In this document: positions 35,657-47,593 of the stretch, piece after piece | How the letters are laid out: each line of letters starts with the position of its first letter | Position numbering within the stretch: the first letter of the stretch is position 1 | Assembly: GCF_019175285.1 (NCBI RefSeq) | Contig: NC_056527.1 | Span: 49,632,192-49,696,191 of the forward strand | Origin: Sceloporus undulatus | Taxonomy: Eukaryota; Chordata; Lepidosauria; Squamata; Phrynosomatidae | Direction: 5' to 3' | Length of the DNA: 64,000 bases | Notes under the pieces: model-generated | What the model was told of the DNA's origin: nothing | The model's input: the letters and a program-made list of their open reading frames with translations, nothing else | Databases searched by the model: none | Program-made: the position numbers and the translations under genes

Positions 35657-35736
35657 CTGGAAATTCAGGGTCTGCAGCAGAAAGGTTTCCAAAGCTTTCC
35701 TTCCAATAGCAATCCAGAAACATTTATATTGAAAGC
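35657..35736 (-). CDS. Candidate internal exon (weak)
   Basis: Minus strand: acceptor cctctgctcttag, 80 nt with one open frame (FQYKCFWIAIGRKALETFLL then QTLNFQ), donor TTCCAG/gtgagc. The splice sites are good. No partner exon with a matching phase was found and I cannot name a family. It may belong with the candidates at 48 kb. Confidence 0.3.
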
Positions 35737-35784
35737 CTAAGAGCAGAGGCTCTTCATTAAATCATATTAAGTTCATGTTAATGC

Positions 35785-35923
35785 TATCTTGTATTATTAT
35801 CTATTGTTTTATATGTATTTTCTTATTATCCTGTAGAATGTATGCCACTGGCAGGTTTCTTTTAAACAATTTTTAATTGTATGTACAAGGATGTGTAAAT
35901 CTACAGTGCTATATAAATAAAGT

Positions 35924-35960
<37 letters not shown>

Positions 35961-35987
35961 TGATGATGATGATGATGATGATGATGT
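35785..35987 (+). mobile_element. L2/SINE-type tail with (AAT)n(ATG)n
   Basis: Ends acagtgctatataaataaag, then (AAT)n at 35926-35958 and (ATG)n to 35987. The all-Met ORF here is only the microsatellite. Confidence 0.55.
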
Positions 35988-36235
35988 TAGGTTTGTGCTG
36001 TTTTAGGGAATTTAGGAAGAGCTACTACCTTTGCAAAGGAATATTGATCTATTCCTCTTCTAATGCCAGTGTGGGAATTATGTTCTGCCCTATAGATCCT
36101 TGCACCACAAACATAAGCAATCCTCAAGGATATGATGGAGTTCAAAGATCTTGGAACATACCACTGTAGAGGGCCAGATTGTGGGGTTTTAAAAGCACAA
36201 CACGGAAAGAAATAAGGAGTCTGAGCTCAAAGTGT

Positions 36236-36450
36236 TTGCATTTGAGAAGGAGGTTTAAATTATGGTGAGATAAAACAACAACCCTTTTATTTATTTCACT
36301 AGTTATAGCTTCCTCTAGGCTAGCCTTGCTACCTTTCTGTTTTCCTTTTGACAGAAAACAAAGCCTGATGTATTTAGACAGGCTTTTGGCTAGTAACTAA
36401 AGCTGTGCTTTTATTTACATTTTATGTTTATGTATTTTAAGCTGTTTACA
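36236..36450 (+). repeat. Inverted-duplicate repeat, copy 2
   Basis: Plus-strand partner of 33950-34160, 2.1 kb away, ending at tttacattttatgttta and followed by an AT-rich tail (aagctgtttacaatt). Confidence 0.7.
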
Positions 36451-36459
36451 ATTAATGCT

Positions 36460-37805
36460 TCATTTAATATAATATTTTTTTAAACTTTAAAAAATTATAA
36501 GCATGGGATCATGAGAACATGGAAGCAAGATGTACCACCTATTTACAAGCAAAGTTAAATCTCTAATGTTACATTTTCTACAGTCTATAAGCGGCCAGTG
36601 TCTGGATTTTCATCACAGTAGACTGCTTGGGCCCAGTGACTATGTGATTTCCATCATTTTGATCCTTCCAGGATGCTCTATCCTTTTGAGACTACTCAAA
36701 AAAGTAACAATTGTCATACCAGATGAAATATAGGTGAAAATGTCCAATCCTGAAAGTGACAGGTACTATCCAGGCACTAACTGGCTTCAGACAGGTGAAC
36801 AGATCTCTCCAAATTTAAATTGGTATAAGGTTTTCATATTAAAGACTATCAAGTTTAATTTACAGTTTTGAGCTAAAGCCAGTATACTGTCATTTTCAGT
36901 TACAGAATTAAAAGTCCAGAACTGTCATACTGTTGTCTGTTTCAGTTTTCCTAGAGATTGTGTATTTAACCCAGGCAGGAGAAGAAATGGTGCACTTGCA
37001 CTTCGTTGTGGATCATTCTTCTTGCTTCAAGGGAAGCTCCTAATTTAAAAACTTAATGCCACAAAATGAGAACAGAGCGGATAATGAAAACCATTGGTGG
37101 GGGGGAAAGGAGCTCTAGATATCATTTACACATCAAAAATTAACATCCTCCTACTTAGTAACTTTATAGATAACCTCTATACAAAGGCAACTAGAATTGC
37201 CCTTTTATTACATGGGAGAAACAAGGAATATTTGATATGATATTGAGAATCAGTGCAGGAACCCCAGTCCAGGAATAGACATATGCCAACAGGCACTGCT
37301 TTTTAATTAGGGTCAAGTGTAGGATAACCAACCACAGGAACACACACATTAAAGTTTTATAAGCATTTGCACTGAGAGATAAATTTTCTTTCATTTGCCC
37401 TCTGCTTTATGGAACAGATTTAATCAGCATGGACATAAGACCATGGATTCACAGCAATGTAATATCCAACACAAAGACCAATGCATGTGCAAGGGCAGAC
37501 CTCTTGATCTACTTTCTTTTTATGGCACAAACAAGCAAGATTCTTGTGGGCTTGTCTGTGTAAACCTCTATTATTGTTGAACATAAAGGGCAATGGTTTG
37601 ATTTGGATTATTTTTATTATTACTGATTTGATATTTGTTAGCCTAATTTTCCTTATTATACCTCACTGACTTAAAATAAAAACAAACAAAACTACAAACA
37701 CCAATTACAACTATATAGCCATGTGTGTATGTGCCTTCAACTTGCTTGTCAACATATGATGACTCCATGAATTTTATAAGGTTTTCTTACACAAGGAATA
37801 TTCAG
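36460..37805. other. No recognised feature
   Basis: A good acceptor at about 36943 precedes 32 open codons, but there is no other support. Otherwise nothing. Confidence 0.35.
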
Positions 37806-37810
37806 AAATG

Positions 37811-37981
37811 GTTTTTTGTGGGTTTTTCGGGCTATGTGGCCATGTACCAGAAAAGATTCTTCCTGACGTTTCGCCAGCATCTGTGGCTGGCATCCTCGAT
37901 GCCAGCCACAGATGCTGGCGAAACGTCAAGAAGAAACTTTTCTGGAACATGGCCACATAGCCCGAAAAACTCACAAAAAAC
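37811..37981. mobile_element. Penelope-like repeat, head-to-head palindrome
   Basis: Arms 37811-37894 and 37898-37981 are reverse complements with only a few mismatches, around a CTC loop. Each arm is the same dispersed repeat (ggccacatagcccgaaaaac; gccagccacagatgctggcg with aaacgtca). The right flank continues ctatggatgctggccatgaa then agcctttgac, as at 46816 in inverted order. Assignment to Penelope-like retroelements rests on the ribozyme-like core seen in the copy at 47051. Confidence 0.6.
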
Positions 37982-38070
37982 TATGGATGCTGGCCATGAA
38001 AGCCTTTGACTTTACATTCAGAGATGGATTTGCCAGTTCATCCCCCTGAAATATAGCCTACACCACCTGG

Positions 38071-38293
38071 TACAGTGGACCCTTGTTATACGCTGGGGTT
38101 TGGTTCCAAGATCCCCCGTGTATAACAAAATCCGTGTATGCTCAAGTCCCATTAAGTATAATGGCATAGCAAAATGGTGTCCCTTATAAAAAATGGAAAA
38201 TCAAGGTAAATTTATACTTTTTTGGAACATTTTCAATCCGTGTATGCTTAAATCCGTGTATAAAAAATCCATGTATAAGAAGGGCCGACTGTA
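38071..38293. mobile_element. pogo/Tigger-like MITE
   Basis: Ends tacagtggacccttgttata and gaagggccgactgta, with TA at both flanks. Middle: gtttggttccaagatccccc, aaatccgtgtatgctcaagt and aatccgtgtatgcttaaatc. Confidence 0.75.
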
Positions 38294-38299
38294 TTCATT

Positions 38300-39615
38300 G
38301 GTAGTCTCCCACACAAGTACTAAGCAGAGCTGATCAGATGGGATCTGTTGCCTTTAGGGGAGTTATAACAATATTAAAACAAGCAGAGACATAAAATGGG
38401 ATACTGGGCCCCAAAACAAAAAGAAATGAAGTAGGCTTCAACTCTCACCAAAATCTACTCTAAAACTCCATATTTTAATCTGATATGAAAAAACAAACTT
38501 GAAGACAACATCAGACAGATGTTCATTCTACAGTGGTTGTCCTGAAACTAAAGAGCTCCTGCCCTTATCTACCATCATGGACGTTGAGTGGAGTGGAGAA
38601 TTTGTAGGGCGATGGGGGGCACTCTGCTTGCCTGCCAACTGATTCATAAAACATGTTTTGACTCAGATAACTGTTCAAATATCAAAATAACAGTTTGTGT
38701 AGTAATCAGGCAGTATTTTATCATGAGTTCTGTTGGGTCCTCCCCAGCTTGATAAAACATGTGACTTGGAGCAGAATATAATGCCAGAGTTTCCATTAAT
38801 TATATGGCTTTTCTCCAAAGCAATGCAAGAACTTTATTCAGGCATTTGGTTCTTGGGCACAAATACAGAGCTAGTAGTACCACATAAGTGTGAATGTGTT
38901 TGATTTTGTTATTTATGCTACTATTCTTTTGAGCCTTCAGGATATCAAAACAGAACAGAAATGTATCATCAGTTGGCTCCATCTGTTGGGACACCTGGCA
39001 CAATATTAATCCACTTTATGGCCAAATGTACTGTTGATATCTTTTTTACTTGCTCTGTAAAGATTTTCTTATTTGTAATGCCCCTTTTGTCATCTTATAT
39101 TTTTTCTACAGTTTTCAGAATCATCCATACATTCTGCATTGGACAGTTTCCAAAATGCAGATTTGTAAATAGATGCAGGTCTCACAATGCCTGCAAGAAT
39201 GCTATGGCTGGAAAGCAATGAGCTGAACTAAGGCCTGCTGGACTATGTCAAGATTATATAGTATCAAAGCACATATTGGCAACTCCAGTGTTTTCTGGTC
39301 AGAAAAATGTCAATGCCCAAAGGTTAAAGCTTTCCCCCATTCAGGATCTCAAACCACTGCCTTTTAATTTTCCATTTGCAATCCCACTCTTCTTTTTTTA
39401 ATCTGATCTATTCAAGATCATCTCTCATTTTTAGAGCAGACAGACTCATAGATGCTTCCATTGTGAATATTAACATCAGACTCTTCTTGTATCACATTGC
39501 CAGTCAGGCAGCCATTGCTACTATTCCAGACTGACTGTTTATAGCAACCACAAAACATTATATGAAAATAAGAGATTGAAATCATTATGCAGCTATTCAT
39601 AATGCGACTCGAACG
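38300..39615. other. No recognised feature
   Basis: No supported gene or repeat. Confidence 0.35.
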
Positions 39616-39617
39616 CA

Positions 39618-40215
39618 GTTGTTAACTGATCTCGACTCATGGCGACCCTATGGATGAGACATGTCCAAGACCCTCTGTCCTCCACTGCTTTGCTCAGGTC
39701 CTGTAAACTCATACCCACGACCTACTTAACAGAGTCCATCCATCTGGCATGTGACCTTCCTCTCTTCCTACTTCCTTCCATCTTTCTCAGCATTATTGTC
39801 TTTTCCAATGAATCCTTCCTTCTCATGATGTGTCCGAAGTATGACAGCCTCAGTTTGGTCATTTTGGCTTCCAGGGAGGTTTCCGGCTTGATTTTCTCTA
39901 GGACCCATGAGGTTTGTACTTTTGGCTGTCCATGGGATCCTCAGCACTCTTCTCCAGCACCACATCTCAAATGAATGTTCTTCCTATCATCTTTCTTAAC
40001 AGTCCAGCTCTCACATCCATGCATGGTAACAGGGAATACGGTGGCATCTATGATTCCAACTTTTGTGCTGAGTTGTATATTTTTGCATTTTGGATTTTTT
40101 TCTAATTCTTTCATAGCCACCCTCCCTCAATTCTTAATCTTCTGATTTCCTGACTGAAGTCCCCATTTCTATCAATGTTTGATCCCAGGTATATGAATTC
40201 TTTGACTATTTCTAT
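39618..40215 (-). mobile_element. BovB/RTE LINE 3' part
   Basis: Inverted BovB: gttgttaactgatctcgact then catggcgaccc at the 3' terminus. The minus-strand frame MWCWRRVLRIPWTAKSTN then RKDGRK-type text is the endonuclease/RT C-terminal block (ELWCWRRLLRVPWTAR in related elements). It is truncated at about 40215. Confidence 0.8.
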
Positions 40216-40425
40216 TTCTTGGTTTTATTGGGGGATGAGGGGGTTGGTTTTCGGTTATTATTTTTAACTTTGTATGTTTTAAATTTTATATTTGTATTTT
40301 TTATATTTTTATTACTTTAACTGTACAATTTTAATTGTTGTTTAATGTGTTTTATATATGTTGTTAGCTGCCTTGGGTCCCACTTTGGGAGAAAGGTGGG
40401 ATACAAATAAATAAATAAATAAATG
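40216..40425 (+). mobile_element. L2/CR1-type LINE tail
   Basis: T-rich 3' UTR ending gttagctgccttgggtccca, then gagaaaggtgggatacaaat and (AAAT)n. It abuts the BovB fragment. Confidence 0.6.
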
Positions 40426-40845
40426 AAAGATAATTATCCAATCCTGAACAGCAGTGGTTTTTTTTAATATCAGTTTATGAGCAGATGTCAGACTTTTCTT
40501 CTATTTTCTGTATATTACCATGATTAACACACACACACACACGCACACACATCATTGGGCTGAATCCATGATAATGCTAACTAGAATGGACCTATTGATA
40601 TGAATGGGCATTTTCCATTCATTTTAGTGGATCTACTCTAATACGGGCTTTAGTAGGTCTAACATTTAGCCTACTGTTTATCTCCAGATGAATTTTAAAG
40701 TTTCAAAAAATAGTTATTGTTTATAAAGTCAATTTAAAGCTGCTGGTTGCTAACCAAAGCATCTATTCTTCATGAAAAAAACCATGAACATCTGCATATG
40801 TAAATGCCAAGCATCTTAGTTATTCTTGAGATATACTTACCAATA

Positions 40846-41182
40846 GGTAAAGATAAAGGCATTCCCCATTGATAAGGTTGTTGTTGTGTCCAACTGTAGG
40901 GGGTGATGCTTATCTCCATTACTAAGATGAAGAGCCAGCATTGTCAGAGACTACTCTGTGATCATGGGGCCAACATAACTGCCCAGAACATTGTTTACCT
41001 TCCCAAACGAAGTGGTACCTATTTATCTACTTGCATTTGTATGCTTTCGAACTCCTAGGGTGGCAGAAGCTGGAACTAGTAACGGGCGCTCATCCCATCA
41101 TGCAACACCTGGGCCTCGAACTGCCAACCTGCCGATCTTGCAATCAAAAGCGTCTTAACCACTTGAGCCACCACATCCCCAG
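40846..41182 (-). mobile_element. tRNA-derived squamate SINE with 12-bp TSD
   Basis: Minus strand: head gggatgtggtggctcaagtg, then gttaagacgc (A box region), gcagttcgaggccc (B box), body cagcttctgccaccctagga and aggtaccacttcg. It ends near cctttatctttacc. TACTTACCAATA flanks both sides (40834-40845 and 41183-41194), so the insertion boundaries are exact. Confidence 0.9.
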
Positions 41183-41199
41183 TACTTACCAATAACTCC

Positions 41200-43088
41200 T
41201 TTAAATATGTGGTTCACATTTCAAAATAACAACAAAATCATGATTGCTCTTGAAGTGAAATTTAGAATACTGCACCTTTTTTATTTCTGCTTTCAAGTAA
41301 CATGGATTGCTCTGCTGACTGAACAGTGATTTCTTGAATCTCTCAATGACTCTTCTTTTCAAGTTGCAATGCAAAGTTGGAGGAAGCTGTTTGAAGATGC
41401 AGGAACAGTTATCATCTTTTTGTATTCTTTATATTGTAAAAAGAAACATGAAAGCATAACCACTGTTACCTAGGAAAACAGTGAGTGAATCGCATGAACA
41501 ATTTTATTGTTAGGAAAAACAGTTAGGACTCATTTTTTTACCTGTATCATTTATACTACTCATATAGTTTCAACTATTATTTCCAGGACAGAAATGCTAA
41601 TGTCTCTTCTTTTATTATCACTTCTCCTACTAATAATAATTTAAATACCACTCCCAATATATATTAATTCAATAATCCTGGTGCAAAACGGTTTAGGACT
41701 ATTACTCCCATTTTGAGGCCTTAAGCTAAGTAGTAGCTTACACTAAGTAAGTTGAAGGAAAAGAAAAATTCAAACTGGGGTCTTGCCAATAAGTCTAATA
41801 TTGAAAAGTCCACTTGTGGCCAAGTGTAGAATACATAATATCAGGATTTAGTTCAATGTACAATATATCACTATGATAATAGATTTTTGACTTCCAAGTT
41901 AACTGATTTCGCCTTCACTGAGTTGGCCCATAAGTTCTGATAAGTTAGGATCTATAAAGATGAATTCAGTCTTTGAGATCTTGTACATTTCACTTTCATT
42001 AAAGGATTCCATTCTCCCCTCCTTTCCCTTGATTCTTAAACTCTTCACTCCTTCTTTGTTTGTTTCATTAAATCTCTCCTTAATATCCAAATACAAAGCA
42101 ATATAACCCTTGGACCTCATCTCCAATGGAAACAGAACAACTGAAACAGTCCTAGGGCATGATCTCAAAGTATATTATTAAGTGGTCTTGATGAAACTTG
42201 CTTGAATGGGAAGCTGCTTGGGAAACACATGTATACAGTAATACCATAAATTTAATCATGGGAGGAAGGTAAGATCCAAATGTCAATAGCAACAAACAGT
42301 GCCTATTTTGATGTAACTAAATTTGTTCATGCTTATACTTGGTCACTCTAGTCTATCTAGAATTTGATGATTATAACTCTGAGTTTCTTAGAGGAAGAGA
42401 TTTGTCTGTTGTTGTTTTTTTGCTTCTGTTACTATGTAAAGCAAATATACACTGAAGTTGTTGTCTCAGTAATATCTTTTCAAGCTGCAAGCTTCCTCTT
42501 CACTGATTAAAGCTTTAATTACAGATTTTTTCAGAGCAAACCAGTTAATTAGAGGCATTACCTATTTTTCACAACATATTAGCTTTCAGTCTTTAAAAAC
42601 GCATCTATATAGGGAGACTATTTTCCCCAACATGCATCCATATCATACACATAATTCCAAACATGTTTTTCATAGATACTTTTAGGTAACTATATAATAT
42701 ATTTAAGGGACATAAAAACATAAGTTGTGAAACAACTTTTAATATGCACTAAAATATTGAAGTCAGGATTTGATTACAAGGCTTAATAACTCTGTTTTAC
42801 TAGAGCTCATTGCAAACATCTGTTTTCAGCACGTAGGGCTTCACCTTGGAAAACTCAAAGTAACAAAAGATGGCAATTGTTTTGATTAAGTGCAGAATGC
42901 TTCACAATACTTACTTCACAATAGAGATAATATGTTCCAGACATACCATGGATCAAGTCTTTTAAATAGACTTGAGTTTGAGCAACTTAATTTCTAAAAT
43001 CTATTGTATATACTCATGTATAAGTCTAGAAATTTTAGTCAAAAAATTGACCCAAAACCCCTGGATTTACATATCATCAAGTTGACGT
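41200..43088. other. Mostly unique sequence
   Basis: The minus-strand ORF 41899-42168 (89 codons, with ALYLDIKERF and SELMGQLSEGEIS) may be a LINE remnant, but I cannot place it. Confidence 0.3.
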
Positions 43089-43091
43089 AAG

Positions 43092-43281
43092 TACAGTTGG
43101 CCTTCCATTTTCACAGGGATCCGTTCCGGAACGCCCCCACGAAAACGGGGGCTTGCGCATATCCTAGCCACATAGGCTTGAATGGGGTGTGTGCTCATGG
43201 GGATGCGCCCCACTGGAAATAACAGAGGTGAGTATTCAAGGTTGCGGATCCCAGATCCCTGAGTTGCAAGGAGTGACTGTA
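43092..43281. mobile_element. pogo/Tigger-like MITE
   Basis: Ends tacagttggccttccatttt and aaggagtgactgta. The middle is GC-rich (ccgttccggaacgcccccac), with the gaatggggtg subtype also present at 47436 and 49330. Confidence 0.7.
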
Positions 43282-43289
43282 CTGTACTC

Positions 43290-44700
43290 TTATCAAAATA
43301 GGAACCATCCCCTTCTCTAAGTAGAGTGGCAAAAGGCAAGAGCTTAGTCCATCCTGGGAGAACCTAAAAGAAGCACTGACTCCCTCTGCTCTCTCTTCCA
43401 CAGCACCATTTCTGGCTTTTTTGAATGCCTGGGTGGGAAAATAGTGGTGTTCTTTCGCATCATTTTCCTTTGTATCATCTTTTCCATCCTTTGTTACATA
43501 CCCTAAAGTTTATCCTCGACTCATACTTACATGAGTGTATATGGTAAACACTAATCACAGCTGAACTAGATTGTACATCACTTTGTTTTGACTGGGACTT
43601 GTGAGTGCTTGACATTTGTTGATAAGTGATCAGACAGTGAATATCTAGACACCCTAAAGTAAGACAAGGAAATTGTTTGATCATAGTGAAATCCCTGAAA
43701 GTGAGACTGGGACATCACCACCAATAAAATAAATTGTGTGAAGTTGCTTCTACTACTGGCTTTTCGTTCCTGCTTGTTTTCAGAGACTCAGATGTCAAAT
43801 GAGTGGAAATAAGGTAAGAGGTTTACATAATCATTTTTTTAAAGATTGTAAGTTTTTTTTTCTAGATCAGAATGAAACCTGTTGTCATGGAAACAGAATG
43901 GGAAAGGCTGCTGGAAGCCCAGAACTAACAATGGAAACTCTTGCTTTATGAACTTCAGCTATTTTGCCTGTTAGGAAAGAGCTGCATTTGATGGGTCTAA
44001 ATGCTTGTTTTAAATCATCCTGTTTCATGACAGAATAGGCGACACCAAAGAACAGAAGCATCTGAAGGCTCAGGGGACTAATCTGTGAACTGGTGTACTA
44101 CCTCTACCTTACTATTTTAATGACAGCCAAAAATTCAGAGTACAGATGGCACCTTGATTTAGTGAAATATTTCCCCGGTGGTGACTGTATGAGTAGAAAC
44201 CCTCTTCCCTCCCACCCCTGCCAAGGCTTGAGAGAAAGTTAGAAAGTGCGATGCCCCAGTACTCATGGTTATCAAACAATGTGGCCAAATAAAGCATCAG
44301 CAAAGGAGCAAAGAGATCAGCAAAAGTAGGTCGTCTAACGTGTCCCATATGGAGATCAGTTGCTTCCCCAACCCCCAAGAAGTAAACCTACAATTAGATA
44401 TTACATGTGGGCATTTCTGAAAAGTTGCTCACAATTTTATTGGATCTATCTTCTTCCTTTCTACCTTCTCAAACAGATGCCCCTTTAGAAATATACACTT
44501 AACACTCATCTAAATCTTACATTAGAAACACCTACATTCTGTTTCAACATTTTAATTCTAAACTGTAATAGCCTGTCCAAGCAGTCTGAAATATGTGGAA
44601 TTATTTCTTCACAATGAACACGTCTTGCCGGATGTTAACATGAAATTTAATGGTGTCACATAAAACATAAACACAGTTAGAGCAATACACCATGACATAC
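43290..44700. other. No recognised feature
   Basis: No supported gene or repeat. Confidence 0.35.
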
Positions 44701-44701
44701 T

Positions 44702-44815
44702 TTTCCAACCTGATGTCTTCCAGATGTGTTTGAATATAATGCCCATCATGCTTGCTGGAATGAGTCATCATTCGACACATCTGAAGAGCACCAAGTTGAG
44801 GAAGACCGATTGGGA
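44702..44815. mobile_element. hAT-like MITE
   Basis: tccaacctgatgtcttccag then atgtgtttg pairs in inverted form with acatctgaagagcaccaagt then tgaggaag. The centre atgcccatcatgcttgctgg is typical of this squamate family. Confidence 0.6.
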
Positions 44816-44819
44816 AGCT

Positions 44820-45940
44820 GTTATTGCATTGACAAAATAACAAAAGGCATATATTCTATGAACATAGCTACCACTTACAGTTTGATTATGGTTTCTAGAG
44901 TACAGCTACTTCAAGGAATGCAAAAGATCTGTTACAATTTGTGAAAATTCATAACCAACGATATGGTTTTGATTCCCTATAGGGGAAAAGGTGATGAAAA
45001 GGCTGGTTTATTTCAGAAGTTCCTCAAAGAAATCTACATGTGTGTACATGAAAAAAGATATATTTCTTATCCTTGTAAGAATGCCCATCAGACTTTCATC
45101 TCAGAATTATGCATTCAGGCCTAATTCCAAGCCTGTGGAAGAAATTTCAAAATGCCCCCTCCCTGAACTTAAGAGGAACTGGATCATATCAGTCAACAAA
45201 ATCTTGCCAAGCAGAATACCTCCTTGAAGACGATAAGGAATGTATCAATAGTAAACATCTCCTCTGGCTGAAGTCATTGATTGAAGCATTGCTTCACACA
45301 TTATACTGCAGTTGAAGTGCAAGAACGATACACCTGTAATAAACCTTGGGTGCATTTTAATTTGGAGGAGATCAGTGAAATTCATAATAAATAATCTCTG
45401 TTACAGAGTGACAGAATAAATTATAGAAAAGGTCTGGATGTGTTAATCTGTCTTGCCATTGTGAACCCTGATCTTGAGAAGAAAAAAGAATAAAGCATTC
45501 AAAAGAGGGAAGTTGGTAAATCCTGATAAAAAAGCAAGCAGGTTTAAGATACAAACAGAGGAAGTAAGAAATCTTGCAACATATGATAAGACTGCCCTAG
45601 AAACAAAGAGGTCATGAACAAAAGGAACATCAAGAATAGTGAATAACAGGATGACCACAAGGGCGTAAAGGAAAGGTGGCTGAATGAAAAGCCAAAGATA
45701 ATGAATGAAGACCAATGATGTGAAGATATGATTAGGAGCTGGGTTCAACTGCCAATAAATTCAGATTTGCATTCTGAATTTAGAGTGTAACCATTAATTT
45801 TGGACATAGGAAGATTTACAGTGCAAACATAAGGATATTTACTCAGAAAGCAGATCTACTGTGAGGATTTTAGCCTCACTATGTATCAAGGTGATGTCAA
45901 AATAAACAGGAATTCATCATTTTATAATCTGTGGGCCACT
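44820..45940. other. No recognised feature
   Basis: ORFs here on both strands lack recognisable domains. Confidence 0.35.
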
Positions 45941-46396
45941 GCTTTGTTTTCCATATTTTCTGGCATATTTTAGTTAGTACTGAACTTGATTCTGTCTCTG
46001 TGGAGTGTAGCATGATTATTAGTATGTTCATCTGTTCCTGGTGATTTATTCTTCCCAATTGCTTTGAGTGTCACTTTCACTTCACTTTCCAAAATTTGGA
46101 ATTTATCTTCATATATTTCTTCTTCCCATGTGTAATTTATCCTTTCACATATTTATATAGCTCTTCTGTGTTACTTGGAAATGTGCGACAACCAATTTTG
46201 GAAATCAAGTTTTCAAATTCTTTTACAAAAATATAACTTTTCTGAGTTGAATGCTGTTATTGGCATGGATTAAGAGAATGCTGTTTGGATTAAGTTGAAT
46301 GCTGTTATTGGCAATTAAGAGAATTCCTTTTTTAGACTGATTCAAGAAAATATCTGCACTCAGTTGGGACCTCACAGCCTCAATTTGATCATCTTG

Positions 46397-46762
46397 GGCG
46401 GGTTACAAACCGCCACTTGGGACGTCCGCAGGACGTCCCATTTTTAAAAAGGGGCGTCTCTTCTAGACACCCCTGGCTCTAATACGGACTCTGTCCGTAC
46501 AATATGGCGCCGGCCATTCCACACGACTGGTGCCATCTTTACGTATCGGACGCTGTGCGTCCAAATGTGTCGCGGCATCTGTGACGTCGTGAATGCGCCC
46601 CTGGCGCCTCGCGACATCACAGAGGCGCCGCTTAAAGAAGCTCCATTTTGGAGCTTCTTTTTCGGTCCATGCGGGAGCCGCGTGGTGTGGCTGCTGCGAC
46701 TCCCGCACGGAGCAAACGGCGGCGGCGGCAGACCACCTCAAAGCGGCGGTTTATAACCCGCC
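46397..46762. mobile_element. GC-rich MITE, PIF/Harbinger-like, with TTG target duplication
   Basis: Ends GGCGGGTTACAAACCGCC and GGCGGTTTATAACCCGCC, flanked by TTG on both sides. The host BovB sequence shows the empty site. Internal hairpins include agaagctccattttggagct with tctt, and cgggagccgcgtg with cgactcccg. Much more GC-rich than its surroundings. Confidence 0.75.
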
Positions 46763-46815
46763 TTGGTTTCTAGTGGTATTTCAGGCTTGATTTGACCAAA
46801 GACCCATTTGTTTGT

Positions 46816-47145
46816 GAAGTCGAAGGCTTTCATGGCCGGCATCCATAGTTTTTTGTGAGTTTTTCGGGCTATGTGGCCATGTTCTAGAGTCAGGAGCTTT
46901 CCCAGCAGATAATGATCACCAATTAGCAGACACTAATCCTCTTTTGCATTAGCCTCCCAGCCTGAGGCCGGCCATCAGCACAGAACAATACACATGCAAA
47001 TTACTCCTGCATTCCCAATATATATACACCCAACTTTTTCCAAGCAAAGCATTCTCTGAAGATGCCTGCCATAGATGCTGGCGAAACATCAGGAAGAAAC
47101 TCTTCTAGAACATAGCCACATAGCCCGAAAAACCCACAAAAAATT
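46816..47145. mobile_element. Penelope-like element copy with 14-bp TSD
   Basis: Flanked by ACCCATTTGTTTGT at 46802-46815 and 47146-47159. It starts with gaagtcgaaggctttcatgg and ccggcatccatag. It then has ~40-bp inverted ends (ttttttgtgagtttttcggg and its complement near 47103-47142) around ~210 bp of internal sequence. A long TSD points to target-primed reverse transcription rather than cut-and-paste. Confidence 0.65.
47051..47095 (+). ncRNA. Hammerhead-ribozyme-like motif
   Basis: CTGAAGA (47056-47062, fits CUGANGA), a stem-II-like hairpin tgcctgcc/atgctggc, then GAAAC (47083-47087), ATC and agga. The order and spacing match a minimal type-I hammerhead with very short stem III, as known from Penelope-like elements. 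The cleavage-site triplet reads ATC; the sibling at 37811-37981 has GTC but lacks the CTGA part. Likely a decayed copy; function unproven. Confidence 0.45.
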
Positions 47146-47435
47146 ACCCATTTGTTTGTCATTTGGCTGTCCATAGTATCCTCAGCATTCATCTCCAACA
47201 ACACATCTCAAATGAGTTTTTATCTGCTTTTTTCCCTGTCCGGTAATCACAACCAAACATATTAGTGTTGGAGAATACCATTGCTTAGATGATTCTGACT
47301 TTAGTGCTCAATGATATCTTTGCTCTTTAATATTTTGTTTAGTTAATCTCTGCCCTTCCCATTCCTAAAAGTCTTATCTCTTGACTGAAGTCTCCATTCT
47401 GATCAATGTCTGATCCAAGGTATGAGTAATTTAAG

Positions 47436-47593
47436 TACAGCATATGCTGAAAGCCATGTGGAAGAAGGGGCGGCACGTCCCACAGGGAACAATGGGGTTC
47501 ATGCCGCCACATGCACAAGCCCCATTCATTTAAATTCACATTACATGGTGAAGTCCAGAACGGATTCCCCACGTAGAGAAAGGGCGCACTGTA
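47436..47593. mobile_element. pogo/Tigger-like MITE
   Basis: TA-flanked ends tacagcatatgctgaaagc and gagaaagggcgcactgta. The middle cacgtcccacagggaacaat, then ggggttcatgccgcc, is shared with 49330. Confidence 0.65.

Noticed and set aside
35957-36169. ORF starting with a run of methionines
   Set aside because: The start is an (ATG)n microsatellite.
36943-37045. Acceptor followed by 32 open codons on the plus strand
   Set aside because: Too short and unsupported by any other exon.
43783-43812. 30-nt plus-strand micro-exon with very good splice sites
   Set aside because: No partner exons or recognisable peptide; such short open stretches are common by chance.
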